64,000 bases of DNA from Actinoallomurus sp040655075 (GTDB lineage Bacteria; Actinomycetota; Actinomycetes; Streptosporangiales; Streptosporangiaceae), in contig NZ_JBFAJC010000009.1 in assembly GCF_040655075.1 (NCBI RefSeq), forward strand, positions 207,786-271,785, read 5' to 3'. Under the pieces are notes generated by a model, which made no database searches, was not told the origin of the DNA, and saw only the letters and a program-made list of their open reading frames with translations. The translations under genes and the position numbers were made by a program. This document shows positions 1 to 7,909 of this stretch, in pieces (positions within the stretch are counted from its first letter, which is position 1; each line of letters starts with the position of its first letter).

Positions 1-746
1 ACCGTCAGGCCGTCGGTGGGCCGCGCCTCGGTCGGCCCGACGACGGACACCAGCGTTCCTCCGGCCCGGATCACGCCTGCGGACCGCCTCTGGATGTCGC
101 CGCCGATGACGTCGAACACCAGGTCGACGCTGCCGACGTCTTCCAGGGTGTCGTTCTCAAGGTCGACGAACTCTTGCGCGCCGAAGTCGAGCGTCTTCTG
201 ACGGTCGGCCGCGCGTCCGGTGCCGATGACGTACGCGCCGAACTCACGTGCGAGTTGCGTCACCATCGTCCCGACTGCGCCGGCCGCGCCGTGCACGAGG
301 ACGCTCTGCCCCGCCTGAAGACGGCCATGCTCGAACAGCCCTTGCCATGCGGTCAAGCCCGAGATCGGCAGGCTCGCGCCCACCGTGAAGTCGACGTCGC
401 CCGGCAGCGGCGCGAGGTTGCGTGCCTCGACGGCCACGTACTCCGCCAGGGTGCCGTCGCGATGCCAGTCCGTGAGGCCGAACACCCGCTGCCCCACCGA
501 CAGCCCCGTCGTGCCATAGCCGAGAACGGTGACCACTCCGGCCAGTTCGTGCCCAGGGACCGACGGTGTGCGGTCGCGGTCGGCGCGATCGGTCCAGGTC
601 GAGGGCCACTCCATCTCAGTCGGGACGAATCCCGACGCATGAACCCGCACAACGACGTCGTTTATCGCCGCGGGCGGCTCGGGCCGCTCCACCAGTGTCA
701 TCCCGGCCGTTCCCGCAGCCTGGTCCGTCACCACGATCGCCTTCAT
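1..746 (-). CDS. NADP-dependent quinone oxidoreductase-like MDR protein (3' end outside window)
   Basis: Conceptual translation of the minus strand from an ATG at 746 gives about 248 residues, starting MKAIVVTDQAAG, with no stop before the window edge. The start is preceded by GGAGAG. It is a zinc-independent medium-chain dehydrogenase/reductase: a GroES-like N-terminal domain containing PGHELAGVV (about residue 67), then the nucleotide-binding motif HGAAGAVGTMV (about 154-164). Such enzymes reduce quinones or enals with NADPH in the cytoplasm. It is the last gene in a leftward series that starts with the ECF41 sigma factor at 3419. ECF41 genes are often linked to oxidoreductases, so this may be a target. 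A broken paralogue lies immediately upstream. Confidence 0.85.
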   Translation of the reverse strand, partial: MKAIVVTDQAAGTAGMTLVERPEPPAAINDVVVRVHASGFVPTEMEWPSTWTDRADRDRTPSVPGHELAGVVTVLGYGTTGLSVGQRVFGLTDWHRDGTLAEYVAVEARNLAPLPGDVDFTVGASLPISGLTAWQGLFEHGRLQAGQSVLVHGAAGAVGTMVTQLAREFGAYVIGTGRAADRQKTLDFGAQEFVDLENDTLEDVGSVDLVFDVIGGDIQRRSAGVIRAGGTLVSVVGPTEARPTDGLT

Positions 747-810
747 GGGAATTCTCTCCTCGGTCATTTGTCTCTTTGGTGGAAATGTCGCATCGATGGG
801 CGCGTGTCGC

Positions 811-953
811 TCACGGACGAACGCGGATGATCGTCTGCCCGCTGATCCGCTCGGTCGGATTGAAGGCGGCGACGGCGTTGTCGAGGGTCGCGACGGTGCC
901 GATGTTGGTCAGCAGTCGCGGTCCGCCTCGCCCGCGGTTGTTCACCGGCATGA
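811..953 (-). pseudogene. C-terminal remnant of a second MDR quinone oxidoreductase
   Basis: The minus-strand frame ending at 811 reads LLTNIGTVATLDNAVAAFNP and continues TERISGQTIIRVRP before the stop. This is the typical C-terminus of NADP-dependent MDR oxidoreductases (the GKTIIRVRP-type ending). There is no start codon or coenzyme-binding domain in front of it: the phosphatase gene ends at 954-956 inside the same frame. Together with the N-terminal remnant at 2119-2328 it looks like one gene that lost its middle and received the phosphatase gene instead. The homologous part covers roughly the last 35-45 codons; the upstream limit is approximate. Confidence 0.7.
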
Positions 954-2117
954 TCACTCCGAGGGCCGGCGCCGCTCGGACACGGCTCCGGAGACGAGCG
1001 ACGCCGCCCCGGCTGCCGGCGGCTCCTCGCGCCGAATCGCAATCATGGCCATGTCGTCGCACAACGCGCCAGGCACGTACTCACCCAGATCCGCCGCGAT
1101 CCTCTGTACGAGAGCCTGCGGATCGCAGTCGGACCAGGCCGCAGCCCGCTGGGCCAGGGGATAGAAGGTCCGGTCCAGGTTCCGGGCCTCGGTGAGGCCG
1201 TCGGTATAGAGCAACAGCAGGTCGCCCATTCCGAAGGGAAAGGCCTCCACGGCGTAGGAGTCAAGGTCCCCCAGCCCGAACGGCGGCGCGGGCTGGGACA
1301 CCTGCAACGGCGACGCCTTACCGTGGTGGAGCAGCAACGGCGGCGGATGCCCACGGCTGACCAGGCGTACGACGGGTTCGTCGTCCGGTATGTCGACCAC
1401 CACCGCCGTGACGAACCGCTCACCGGCGTCCACGCCGGCGCCGGAGAACTCCGCTATTCCCCAGCGGACACTCTCCTCCAGGTCGGCGACCATCTCCTGG
1501 AGCGACGTCCGGAGCCGCGCGGAGGCACGGAAGGCCTCCAGCATGATCGCGGTACCGCTGATCGAGGCGAGTCCCTTGCCTCGTACGTCGCCGATTAGCA
1601 CCCGGGTGGAGTCCGCGGTGCGGGTGACGGCGTACAGATCACCGCCGAGGTCGGTGTCGGCCTCGGCGGCGTGGTACGCCGAGGCGATCGAGACCGGCCC
1701 GGACCGCTCCGGCAACGGGCGCAGGACCACCCGCTGCGTGGCCTTGGAGATCGACCGCACTCGCACCAGGTCCCGCTCGTGCCGCTTCCGCAGGTGGCAG
1801 AACAGCACCATGCACCCCGACAGCACCATCAGGCCCACGAGTTGCATGATCACGTCCTCGCTGGTCAGGGTGCCGCGGTCCAGCGCGGCGACGATCACCG
1901 CAGCGACCGCCCCCACGCCGATCAACGCGGTGACCAGCGCCGATGCGAACGTCGCGGTCATGGCGGCCGCCACGAACAGCGTCGGAGCGAGATGAACGTA
2001 GGGCGGCGTCACATGGTCGATCGCCGGGACGGCCAGGACCAGGAACACGGGGATCACGATCAGTGCTTGTCTCGGTATCCGCGTCCGCGGTAGGGCGGCA
2101 GGGCCAAACCAGTGCAT
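954..2117 (-). CDS. Membrane-anchored SpoIIE/PP2C-type serine phosphatase
   Basis: 387 residues. The N-terminal ~115 residues contain about four hydrophobic membrane segments (for example VIPVFLVLAVPAI and VIMQLVGLMVLSGCMVLF). They are followed by a SpoIIE/PP2C catalytic domain with the motifs LGGDLYAV, VLIGDVRGKGL, SRGHPPPLLL, LLLYTDGLTEARN and DDMAMIAI, which carry the metal-binding aspartates. Such proteins dephosphorylate anti-sigma-factor antagonists in partner-switching pathways; no antagonist or anti-sigma gene is adjacent. The ATG at 2117 follows GAAGAG. The gene lies exactly between the two halves of a broken MDR gene, so it was probably inserted there. Substrate unknown. Confidence 0.85.
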   Translation of the reverse strand: MHWFGPAALPRTRIPRQALIVIPVFLVLAVPAIDHVTPPYVHLAPTLFVAAAMTATFASALVTALIGVGAVAAVIVAALDRGTLTSEDVIMQLVGLMVLSGCMVLFCHLRKRHERDLVRVRSISKATQRVVLRPLPERSGPVSIASAYHAAEADTDLGGDLYAVTRTADSTRVLIGDVRGKGLASISGTAIMLEAFRASARLRTSLQEMVADLEESVRWGIAEFSGAGVDAGERFVTAVVVDIPDDEPVVRLVSRGHPPPLLLHHGKASPLQVSQPAPPFGLGDLDSYAVEAFPFGMGDLLLLYTDGLTEARNLDRTFYPLAQRAAAWSDCDPQALVQRIAADLGEYVPGALCDDMAMIAIRREEPPAAGAASLVSGAVSERRRPSE

Positions 2118-2118
2118 A

Positions 2119-2328
2119 TCAGCTCTCTTCGACGGTTAGGACGCTCAGCCGGGCGACGCGGCCGGCGCGATCGGTCCACGTTGCCGGCCAGTCCAGCTCT
2201 CCAGGAGTGAAGCCCGCGGCGTACACCCGTACGATTACGTCCTTCTCGGCGGCGTGAGAGTAGGGCATGTCCGTCAGGGACAGCCCGGCAAGACCGGCGT
2301 CACGGTCTCGAACAGTGATGGCTCGCAT
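2119..2328 (-). pseudogene. N-terminal remnant of a second MDR quinone oxidoreductase
   Basis: The frame starts MRAITVRDRDAG and contains VIVRVYAAGFTPGELDWP and TWTDRAGR, aligning with the first ~60 residues of the intact MDR gene at 1-746 (VVVRVHASGFVPTEMEWP, TWTDRADR). Right after TWTDRAGR the similarity stops, and 12 unrelated codons end in TGA at 2119. The phosphatase ATG follows at 2117, and the tail codons supply its ribosome binding region. The truncated 69-residue product cannot bind NADPH. The rest of the gene is missing except for the C-terminal piece at 811-953. Confidence 0.75.
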
Positions 2329-2528
2329 ACAGGTCCTTACTGGGGGAGGGGGACGATTCGAGCGCGCAGCCCCTGCACACGCAGGGCCATAGCGGCTCGT
2401 CATCGAGGCGATGCAGCAGGTGGATATATACCGTTGCGCATGATCGATCTCACCTGCTCGGGCGCATTCCGTCACGCCGTTTTGCGTTCTCATTAGGGAG
2501 ACGAGGTAGCCCCTCCGGATGTGACAGC

Positions 2529-3419
2529 TCAGACGCGCACAAGTTTGTCCGGGTTGATGACCCTGCGGTACGCGGTGATCAGACCGTCTGTGATTTGAAC
2601 CGTGTCGACGGAGTAGACCCGGCCTTCCCGGTGGAACACGAGGGCCAGCTCACCGCCGACCTCGACGAAGTCGATGCGGTCCGGACGCCACTGGCGCCCC
2701 ACACGCACCATCACCTCGGCGACGCGCTCACCGCCGTGGATGAGCTTGCGTGCCGCGAAGACCTCGCCGCCGCCGTCGGTGACGTAGACGGCGTCCGGGT
2801 GCAGGAGCCTGATCAGGCCGGCCAGGTCCCCGGCCTCGTAGGCGGCGCGGAAGACCATTAGGACGCGTTTACGCTCCGCCTTCGACGCCTGCGGCGTGGA
2901 CTGCTTCGCTTTGGCCACCCGCCGTCGTGCCCGCGAGGCGAGCTGCCGGGCACCCGGTACAGAGACATCCAGCACTTCGGCGATCCGGCCGAACTCAAGA
3001 CCGAAGACGTCGTACAGGACGAAGGCCACCCGCTCCGGCGGGCTCAGCTCTTCCATAATCAGCAGCATCGCCGAACTGACGGACTCGTCGACGAGTACCG
3101 GCTTCGACGCATCCGGTCCTGTCAGCAGCGGCTCCGGCAGCCACGGCCCGACATAGGTCTCCCGGCGGAAACGGGCACTCTTGAGAATGTCGTACGACCG
3201 TCGCGCGGCCACCGTCATCAGCCAGGCCCGCAGATCACCGATGCCCTGCAGATCGGCTCCGGCCGCCCGCAGCCACACGTCCTGGGTCACATCCTCGGCA
3301 TCGGCCACACTCCCCAGCAGCCGGTAGGCCACACCGAAAACCGCAGGCCGGTGCCTCTCCCAATCGGCTCCGAGCGGGTCCTCCTGCTCAGACCGTCCGG
3401 GCCCGTGCCCGTCACCCAT
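2529..3419 (-). CDS. ECF41-family RNA polymerase sigma factor (SigJ-like)
   Basis: 296 residues from the ATG at 3419, preceded by GGAGGAGG about 11 nt upstream. Sigma-70 region 2 (about 20-85, with DAEDVTQDVWLRA) and region 4 (about 115-170) are followed by a SnoaL-like C-terminal domain. All three ECF41 signature motifs are present: WLPEP (93-97), DGGG (215-218) and NPDKL (289-293). In this family the C-terminal domain acts as a built-in modulator instead of a separate anti-sigma factor. ECF41 genes are typically linked to carboxymuconolactone decarboxylase, oxidoreductase or epimerase genes. Here the downstream MDR genes fit, although one is broken. Confidence 0.92.
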   Translation of the reverse strand: MGDGHGPGRSEQEDPLGADWERHRPAVFGVAYRLLGSVADAEDVTQDVWLRAAGADLQGIGDLRAWLMTVAARRSYDILKSARFRRETYVGPWLPEPLLTGPDASKPVLVDESVSSAMLLIMEELSPPERVAFVLYDVFGLEFGRIAEVLDVSVPGARQLASRARRRVAKAKQSTPQASKAERKRVLMVFRAAYEAGDLAGLIRLLHPDAVYVTDGGGEVFAARKLIHGGERVAEVMVRVGRQWRPDRIDFVEVGGELALVFHREGRVYSVDTVQITDGLITAYRRVINPDKLVRV

Positions 3420-3907
3420 ACAGATCGCAACCTCCTCCAACTTCGGACGCCGGCCGGCGTGGCTGCCTAAGCCCAACTATTCGCCCCCCGATTCCATGAC
3501 CACAACCCTGTGAACAGGGAAGACACCCCCCGGGGCGTTGCGGAGATCTTCGGAAGCACCGACGATGACATCGCCCGACGTGCTGTCCTGGCTGTGACCA
3601 GGCTCGACGGATACGACGTGTTCGCCGCGGAGGCGGATCCGCGCTCGGTACACCCGGGACGAGCGGCTGGACCAGTTGCCCACCGCCGGCGGCGACGGGC
3701 ACGGCGATCGCGTGCTCCTCTCACCGGCCTCAACGACCACGACCGGTGAGAGGCCTTTCGCCGACCCGGCGAAGCGCCGCCGGGTTGTTCGTCGGCCCCG
3801 GTCTCGGTCCGGCAGCCGAGGTAACCCGAAACTTCTTCTGGTATTAGGGCGAAATTGGGGATTGGCTGTCAGTGTCGAGGGCCGGCGAGGCGGTGGAGGG
3901 CAACGCG
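3420..3907. other. Non-coding stretch between divergent sigma factor and phosphoesterase genes
   Basis: About 490 bases with no convincing coding frame: the open frames on both strands have arginine/serine/proline-rich, low-complexity translations typical of GC-rich shadows. The stretch should hold the promoters of the leftward sigma factor and the rightward secreted phosphoesterase. The only distinct element I see is the perfect inverted repeat at 3717-3753. Confidence 0.5.
3717..3753. repeat. Perfect 11-bp inverted repeat
   Basis: CCTCTCACCGG at 3717-3727 and CCGGTGAGAGG at 3743-3753 are exact reverse complements separated by 15 nt. It lies between divergent genes, about 155 nt upstream of the phosphoesterase start. 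It could be a relic terminator or a regulatory hairpin; there is no T tract. Confidence 0.6.
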
Positions 3908-5683
3908 ATGCTGAAGCGTGTGCTGATGGCATTGGTCGTGGTGGCGGCGGCACTGGCCGGGGTGACGCCCGCGTCCGCGGCGACCAGTTCGCTGAGCCTG
4001 GACCAGAGCTCGTACGTGCAGGGCCAGACGATCGTCGCCTCCTACACCGCGGCCCAGGTGAGCTCGACGAACTGGGTCGGGATCTACAAGTCGGGCCAGA
4101 CGCCGGGCAGTGTGGCGTCCACGATGTGGAGGTACGCACCGAACGCGTCGGGGAGCGTCAGTTTCGCGACCGATTCGCTGGCGACCGGCAGCTACGTCGC
4201 CTACCTCCTCTACAACGACGGGTACACGGTCCTCGCGGGGCCGCAGCCGTTCACCGTGACGGCTCCCTCCGCCGGCACCAACCTGATCGTGAACGGCGAC
4301 GCCGAGTCGGGTGACCCGTCCACCAGCGGGTACGACAGCGTGACGCTGCCCGGTTGGACCGTCACCGGAACCCCCACGGCGGTCTCGTACAGCGTCGGAG
4401 CGGGCTTTCCCACCTCCTCCACGCCCGGCCCGTCGAACCGGGGCGGCGCGTTCTTCGCGGGCGGGCCGGTGGGCAGCGGATCGCTCACCCAGACCGTGGA
4501 CGTGTCGAGCGCCGCGAGTCAGATCGACGGCGGCGGCGTGACGTACTCGCTGTCCGGCTGGCTCGGCGGCTACGCCGGTGAGATGTCGTCGGCGACGGTG
4601 AAGATCACGTTCCAGAACGCGGGCGGATCATCGCTCGGCACGGGCCAGATCGGGCCGGTCACCGCCTCGGACCGCGGTAACACGACGTCCCTACTTCAGC
4701 GCGCGGCGTCCGGTGGCGTGCCGTCCGGAACCCGGAGCATCGCGGTCGTCGTCTCGCTCACCGGCGACCCGGCGCGCGACACGGCGAACAAGTACAACGA
4801 CGCGTACGCCGACAGCCTCTCCCTCAGCCTGACCGGCGCCTCGGTCACTCCGGGCACGCTCACGCCACCGCCGTCCAGCGTCCCGGGCTTCGACCACGTG
4901 TTCTTCACCGTTCTGGAGAACCGGGCGTACGACCAGGTCATCGGCAACAGCGCCGCCCCCTACCTGACCGGGCTCGCGGGCGGCAACGTCACGCTCGCCC
5001 AGTCGTACGGCGTGGTGCACCCGAGCGACCCGAACTACATGGCCGTCGCGGGCGGCAGCACGTTCGGCTACACCAGCAATCCGTTCCCGTCCGACATCGG
5101 CAAGATCAATGCCCCGCACATCGGCGACCGGATCGAGAGTGTCGGCAAGACGTGGCGCTCGTACGTCGAGGACATGGGGACGCCGTGCAACTCCACCAAG
5201 AACGGCAACTACGACCCCGACGACGTGCCGTTCTGGTTCTTCAAGGACCTCATGCCGGTGGGCGGCGCCCGGTGCCAGGACAAGATCCAGCCGATCACCG
5301 GACTCTGGACCGACCTGGGAACGGCCGCGACCACGCCGAACTTCGTCTGGTTCGAGCCGAACAGCTGCAACAGCATGCACAACTGCGACACCGCGACGGG
5401 CGACACCTGGTTCAGGAACAACATGCCGAAGATCTTCAACTCGCCGGCCTGGACCCGGCAGCGCTCCCTGCTGATCATCACGTTCGACGAGGACGACGAC
5501 GCGCACGCCCAGCGCATCCCAACGATCGTGGTGGGCTCGCCCGGCACGACCAGGACCGGCTACCGGTCCGACGTCCACTACACGCATTACAGCATGCTGC
5601 GGACGATGGAGAGCGCGCTCGGCCTGGCCACCCTGACCAGGAACGACAAGTACGCCGTACCGCTCAACGACGTGTGGCCATGA
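3908..5683 (+). CDS. Secreted phosphoesterase (AcpA/phospholipase C-like) with N-terminal beta domains
   Basis: 591 residues from the ATG at 3908 (GGAGG upstream). A Sec signal peptide (LKRVLMALVVVAAALAGV, cleavage near ASAA) precedes an Ig-like domain (about 28-125) and a galactose-binding-like domain beginning NLIVNGDAESGD. The C-terminal half is a phosphoesterase family domain: FDHVFFTVLENRAYDQVIGN near its start (E-N metal motif), SDPNYMAVAGG, LLIITFDEDDD and HYTHYSMLRTMESALGL. Members hydrolyse phosphomonoesters or phospholipids outside the cell. It is monocistronic. An acid phosphatase or phosphate-scavenging role is likely; the substrate cannot be read from sequence. Confidence 0.88.
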   Translation: MLKRVLMALVVVAAALAGVTPASAATSSLSLDQSSYVQGQTIVASYTAAQVSSTNWVGIYKSGQTPGSVASTMWRYAPNASGSVSFATDSLATGSYVAYLLYNDGYTVLAGPQPFTVTAPSAGTNLIVNGDAESGDPSTSGYDSVTLPGWTVTGTPTAVSYSVGAGFPTSSTPGPSNRGGAFFAGGPVGSGSLTQTVDVSSAASQIDGGGVTYSLSGWLGGYAGEMSSATVKITFQNAGGSSLGTGQIGPVTASDRGNTTSLLQRAASGGVPSGTRSIAVVVSLTGDPARDTANKYNDAYADSLSLSLTGASVTPGTLTPPPSSVPGFDHVFFTVLENRAYDQVIGNSAAPYLTGLAGGNVTLAQSYGVVHPSDPNYMAVAGGSTFGYTSNPFPSDIGKINAPHIGDRIESVGKTWRSYVEDMGTPCNSTKNGNYDPDDVPFWFFKDLMPVGGARCQDKIQPITGLWTDLGTAATTPNFVWFEPNSCNSMHNCDTATGDTWFRNNMPKIFNSPAWTRQRSLLIITFDEDDDAHAQRIPTIVVGSPGTTRTGYRSDVHYTHYSMLRTMESALGLATLTRNDKYAVPLNDVWP

Positions 5684-5731
5684 CCCCGTGCGCGGCCTTG
5701 ATCTCACGCATGGGAGGCGCGGCACAGGCGC

Positions 5732-6028
5732 ATGGCTCCGGTAGTGGGTGAGGTTGACGACCTGGCCCCGTGGCGGTATGTCGTCAACGACGTGGCCGAA
5801 CGGTTCGCGCCAGTCCGGCACCAGGCCGAATCGGTACCAAGCCGATGGCACGTGATCTTCTCCGCACCCGATGGCGGCCGCCGGCGCTCATACGCGGCCC
5901 ATTTCGTGTGGGGCCTGCTGCAGGCCGTGGAAGAACTTCCCGGCTGCGTTCTGGGGGCCCACCCCCGCGTGCGCCAGGAGCACAGCCAGGACTGGCCGAT
6001 CATGTACTGCTCGCCGAGCTGCGTGTGA
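5732..6028 (+). CDS. Small hypothetical protein
   Basis: 98 residues, MAPVVGEVDDLAPWRYVVND onward, ending in YCSPSCV. Roughly three quarters of its codons end in G or C and the composition is balanced (W, Y, H, F present), which is unlike the Arg/Pro-rich shadow frames nearby. I do not recognise a family. The start has no clear ribosome binding site, and the phosphoesterase stop is 48 nt upstream, so it could be a short downstream gene or a fragment. No membrane or signal segment is visible. Confidence 0.4.
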   Translation: MAPVVGEVDDLAPWRYVVNDVAERFAPVRHQAESVPSRWHVIFSAPDGGRRRSYAAHFVWGLLQAVEELPGCVLGAHPRVRQEHSQDWPIMYCSPSCV

Positions 6029-6145
6029 CCCGAACGCGCAGCACCCGACGCCTCGCTCCGGGCGCTTGCGACGACGTCAGACTCCGGCTCGGGCATGGCA
6101 CGCCCTCCGCTCCTTGGAGTGAGACTCAACGATCACGGTCGCCGG

Positions 6146-6619
6146 TCAGAACAGGTCGGCCAGCCGCTCGATCAGCGGCGCCGCGGCGTCGAGAGTCGCG
6201 ATCTCTTCGGAAGTGAAGGACGTCGCCATCGCCGCTGCCATCCTGTCGGCGACGGCGCTGCGCTCGGAACTCAGCGCGGCCCGGCCGGGATCGGTGACCG
6301 TGAGCAGCCAGCGACGCCCGTCAGTGGGATCAGCGGTACGGGTCACCAGCCCACGGTCTTCCAGAACCGCGACGGTGGCGCCCATCGCCTGGGGAGTGAT
6401 CTGCTCACGCCTGGCCAGTTCTGCAGTGGTGACCGGACCCAGCCGTTCGAGCCGCGAGAGGGCCGTCAGCTGCGGGCCCGTCAAATCTCCCTCGCTCAGC
6501 GCTTCGTGACTGCGGCGCCTGAACGTGCTGATGCTGATCCGCAACCTCGTGGCAACCCCGATCAACGCGGGGTTCGAGTCAAGGGTTTCGGTGCGGTCGT
6601 CCGATGCTCGTGAAGTCAC
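6146..6619 (-). CDS. MarR-family transcriptional regulator
   Basis: 157 residues from a GTG at 6619. It has a MarR winged-helix core: LTGPQLTALSRLERLGPVTT, then the recognition region AELARREQITPQAMGATVAV, then the wing EDRGLVTRTADPTDGRR. Members bind palindromes as dimers and are released by small phenolic or oxidant ligands. The start codon directly abuts the 50-bp perfect palindrome at 6620-6669, which also lies 5 nt before the divergent gene. There is no room for a Shine-Dalgarno sequence outside the palindrome, so the mRNA may be leaderless. Auto-repression and control of the divergent (now damaged) catabolic operon are inferred. Confidence 0.88.
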   Translation of the reverse strand: MTSRASDDRTETLDSNPALIGVATRLRISISTFRRRSHEALSEGDLTGPQLTALSRLERLGPVTTAELARREQITPQAMGATVAVLEDRGLVTRTADPTDGRRWLLTVTDPGRAALSSERSAVADRMAAAMATSFTSEEIATLDAAAPLIERLADLF

Positions 6620-6669
6620 ATTAGAAGTCTAGCTTTGCAAGGTCGACCTTGCAAAGCTAGACTTCTAAT
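6620..6669. promoter_or_regulatory. Perfect 50-bp palindrome, probable MarR operator and divergent promoter
   Basis: Every base from 6620 pairs with its mirror out to 6669. The left half contains CTAGCTTTGCAAGG and the centre is GGTCGACC. It fills the entire space between the MarR GTG (6617-6619) and 6674. Embedded TTGCAA/TTGCAA half-sites and TAGAAG/TAGACT hexamers could serve as MarR boxes and -10 elements for both directions. The length and perfection exceed an ordinary MarR box of about 20 bp, suggesting two nested dimer sites. Confidence 0.8.
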
Positions 6670-6674
6670 ATTCG

Positions 6675-6983
6675 ATGTCCGGCCTTGGGGACCAGCGGAA
6701 CGACCAACTGGCGCTTTCAAGTGCGGAGCGCGTCGAAATCGATGTGAGGAGAAGATCCACGCGGCTGCCGTTGCTCCGCCCGGCGGAGCTGACCACCGGG
6801 CAGCGTGCCCTGTATGACGCCTGCGGCGCGCCGCCCGGGCTGCTATCCGACACCGCGGTCGCCCGGCTCGGCCGGCCGGGCTTCGACGCGGTGGTGTTCA
6901 TCGTCATCCACTACCTGGCGCTCGGCACCCTGCTCAACGCGTACGACGTCCCCGCGGGCCGTGCCGTCGCCTGGCTCCCCTAA
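6675..6983 (+). pseudogene. Carboxymuconolactone decarboxylase family remnant with internal deletion
   Basis: 102 codons. The first part, LPLLRPAELTTGQRALYDAC, is the usual N-terminus of CMD/AhpD-like proteins. It jumps directly to a C-terminal part, FDAVVFIVIHYLALGTLLNA followed by YDVPAG. The middle of the family (about 80-90 residues with the CxxC/His active site) is absent, so the product cannot be catalytic. It is the first gene divergent from MarR, followed by AAGGAGGAGG and more remnants. The start could be the ATG at 6675 or the GTG at 6744. Confidence 0.65.
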
Positions 6984-6993
6984 GGAGGAGGTC

Positions 6994-7090
6994 ATGCCCG
7001 ATATCAATGAGACCAGGGCCCTGCTTGAGGATCCGGACGCGTTCGGCACGTTCGGGCGGTTGATACCCATCCGAATGGCAGGAGCATGCC
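6994..7090 (+). pseudogene. Short unidentified 5' gene fragment
   Basis: An ATG at 6994 has an excellent ribosome binding site (AAGGAGGAGG) and starts MPDINETRALLEDPDAFGTF, which reads like a genuine protein N-terminus. After about 28 codons (..GRLIPIRM) the frame runs into the start region of the SMP-30-like gene and becomes shadow sequence. I cannot assign a family. It is best read as the surviving 5' end of a gene whose remainder was deleted, in line with its neighbours on both sides. Confidence 0.4.
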
Positions 7091-7782
7091 ATGGCCATCG
7101 CCCCACTGCCCGAGGTCACCGTCACCCCGATCGCCTACTTCCCCGAGAAGTACTTCCTGGAGAACCTGGCCGTGCGCGCCGACGGGTCGGTGCTGATCAC
7201 CGCCGTGCTCCAGCAGGAGCTCTGGTACGTTCCCGGCCCCGCCCGCGCGCTCGCCGACCCGGTGCTCGTGCACGCCTTCGACCACCCAGTCACCGGCATC
7301 GTCGAGGTCGAGCCGGACATGTTCGTCTTGAGCCTCACCGAGGGCTACACCACGCACGAGTCCCACCTGGTCCGGCTCGACCTGAACGGCTGGGCCCCGG
7401 GCACCCCGGTCACCCCTGAGGTCATCTTCACCTTCGACGACCGAGTGCGAGCGCTGAACGGCAGCTGCCTGCTCGGGCCGGGCGTGCTGGCCGTCGCGGA
7501 CTGCTTCGCCGGCCTGATCTGGCGGGTCGACCTGACCGAAGGGGCCCGCGGCGCGACCGCGCGGGTCTGGGCCGAGCACGACACCATGGCCGAGGACCCC
7601 GACGGCGAAATCCCCTGGCCGCCGCAGCCCGGCGTCAACGGCGTGCGCGGGCTCGCGTCCCCAGTAGCGATGAGGGCCGCGTGCTGTACGTGACCACGGA
7701 CGGCGGCACGACCGCGCCGCCGCAGGGCGTCGTCCGCAACGCCGCCCTGCTCCGCGTCGAACTCACCCACGGCATCCGGTAG
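7091..7782 (+). pseudogene. SMP-30/gluconolactonase-like protein with internal deletion and frameshift
   Basis: The ATG at 7091 (AGGAG upstream) opens a beta-propeller-like protein: PIAYFPEKYFLENLAVRADG, LSLTEGYTTHESHLVRLD, LNGSCLLGPGVLAVADCFAG, and then PPQPGVNGVRG near 7650. At this point the family should continue with its metal-binding second half. Instead the frame drifts and stops near 7693. The family-like C-terminus (GRVLYVTTDGG, then VVRNAALLRVELTHGIR) appears in another frame and ends at 7782. About 80 residues appear lost, with a frameshift at roughly 7655-7670. Non-functional as it stands. Confidence 0.65.
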
Positions 7783-7793
7783 AGGAGAAGCCC

Positions 7794-7900
7794 GTGAACC
7801 GGCACAGCGAAATCGTCACCACCGGCCCGATATCGAACGATACCGAGGATCTGGTGCCCGCACGGTCGCGGGAAAGGTCATCCTCGTGTCAGGAGCGTGA
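7794..7900 (+). pseudogene. Truncated 5' end of a short-chain dehydrogenase (SDR)
   Basis: A GTG at 7794, 5 nt after GGAGAAG, starts a frame MNRHSEIVTTG. In a shifted frame, 7865-7900 reads VAGKVILVSGA and then TGA. VAGKVILVSGA is the classic first beta strand of an SDR, normally followed by the rest of the TGxxxGxG glycine motif, but nothing follows. This is the third broken gene downstream of the MarR palindrome. The convergent LysR-type gene ends at 7910. Confidence 0.5.
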
Positions 7901-7909
7901 GCACGGTTG

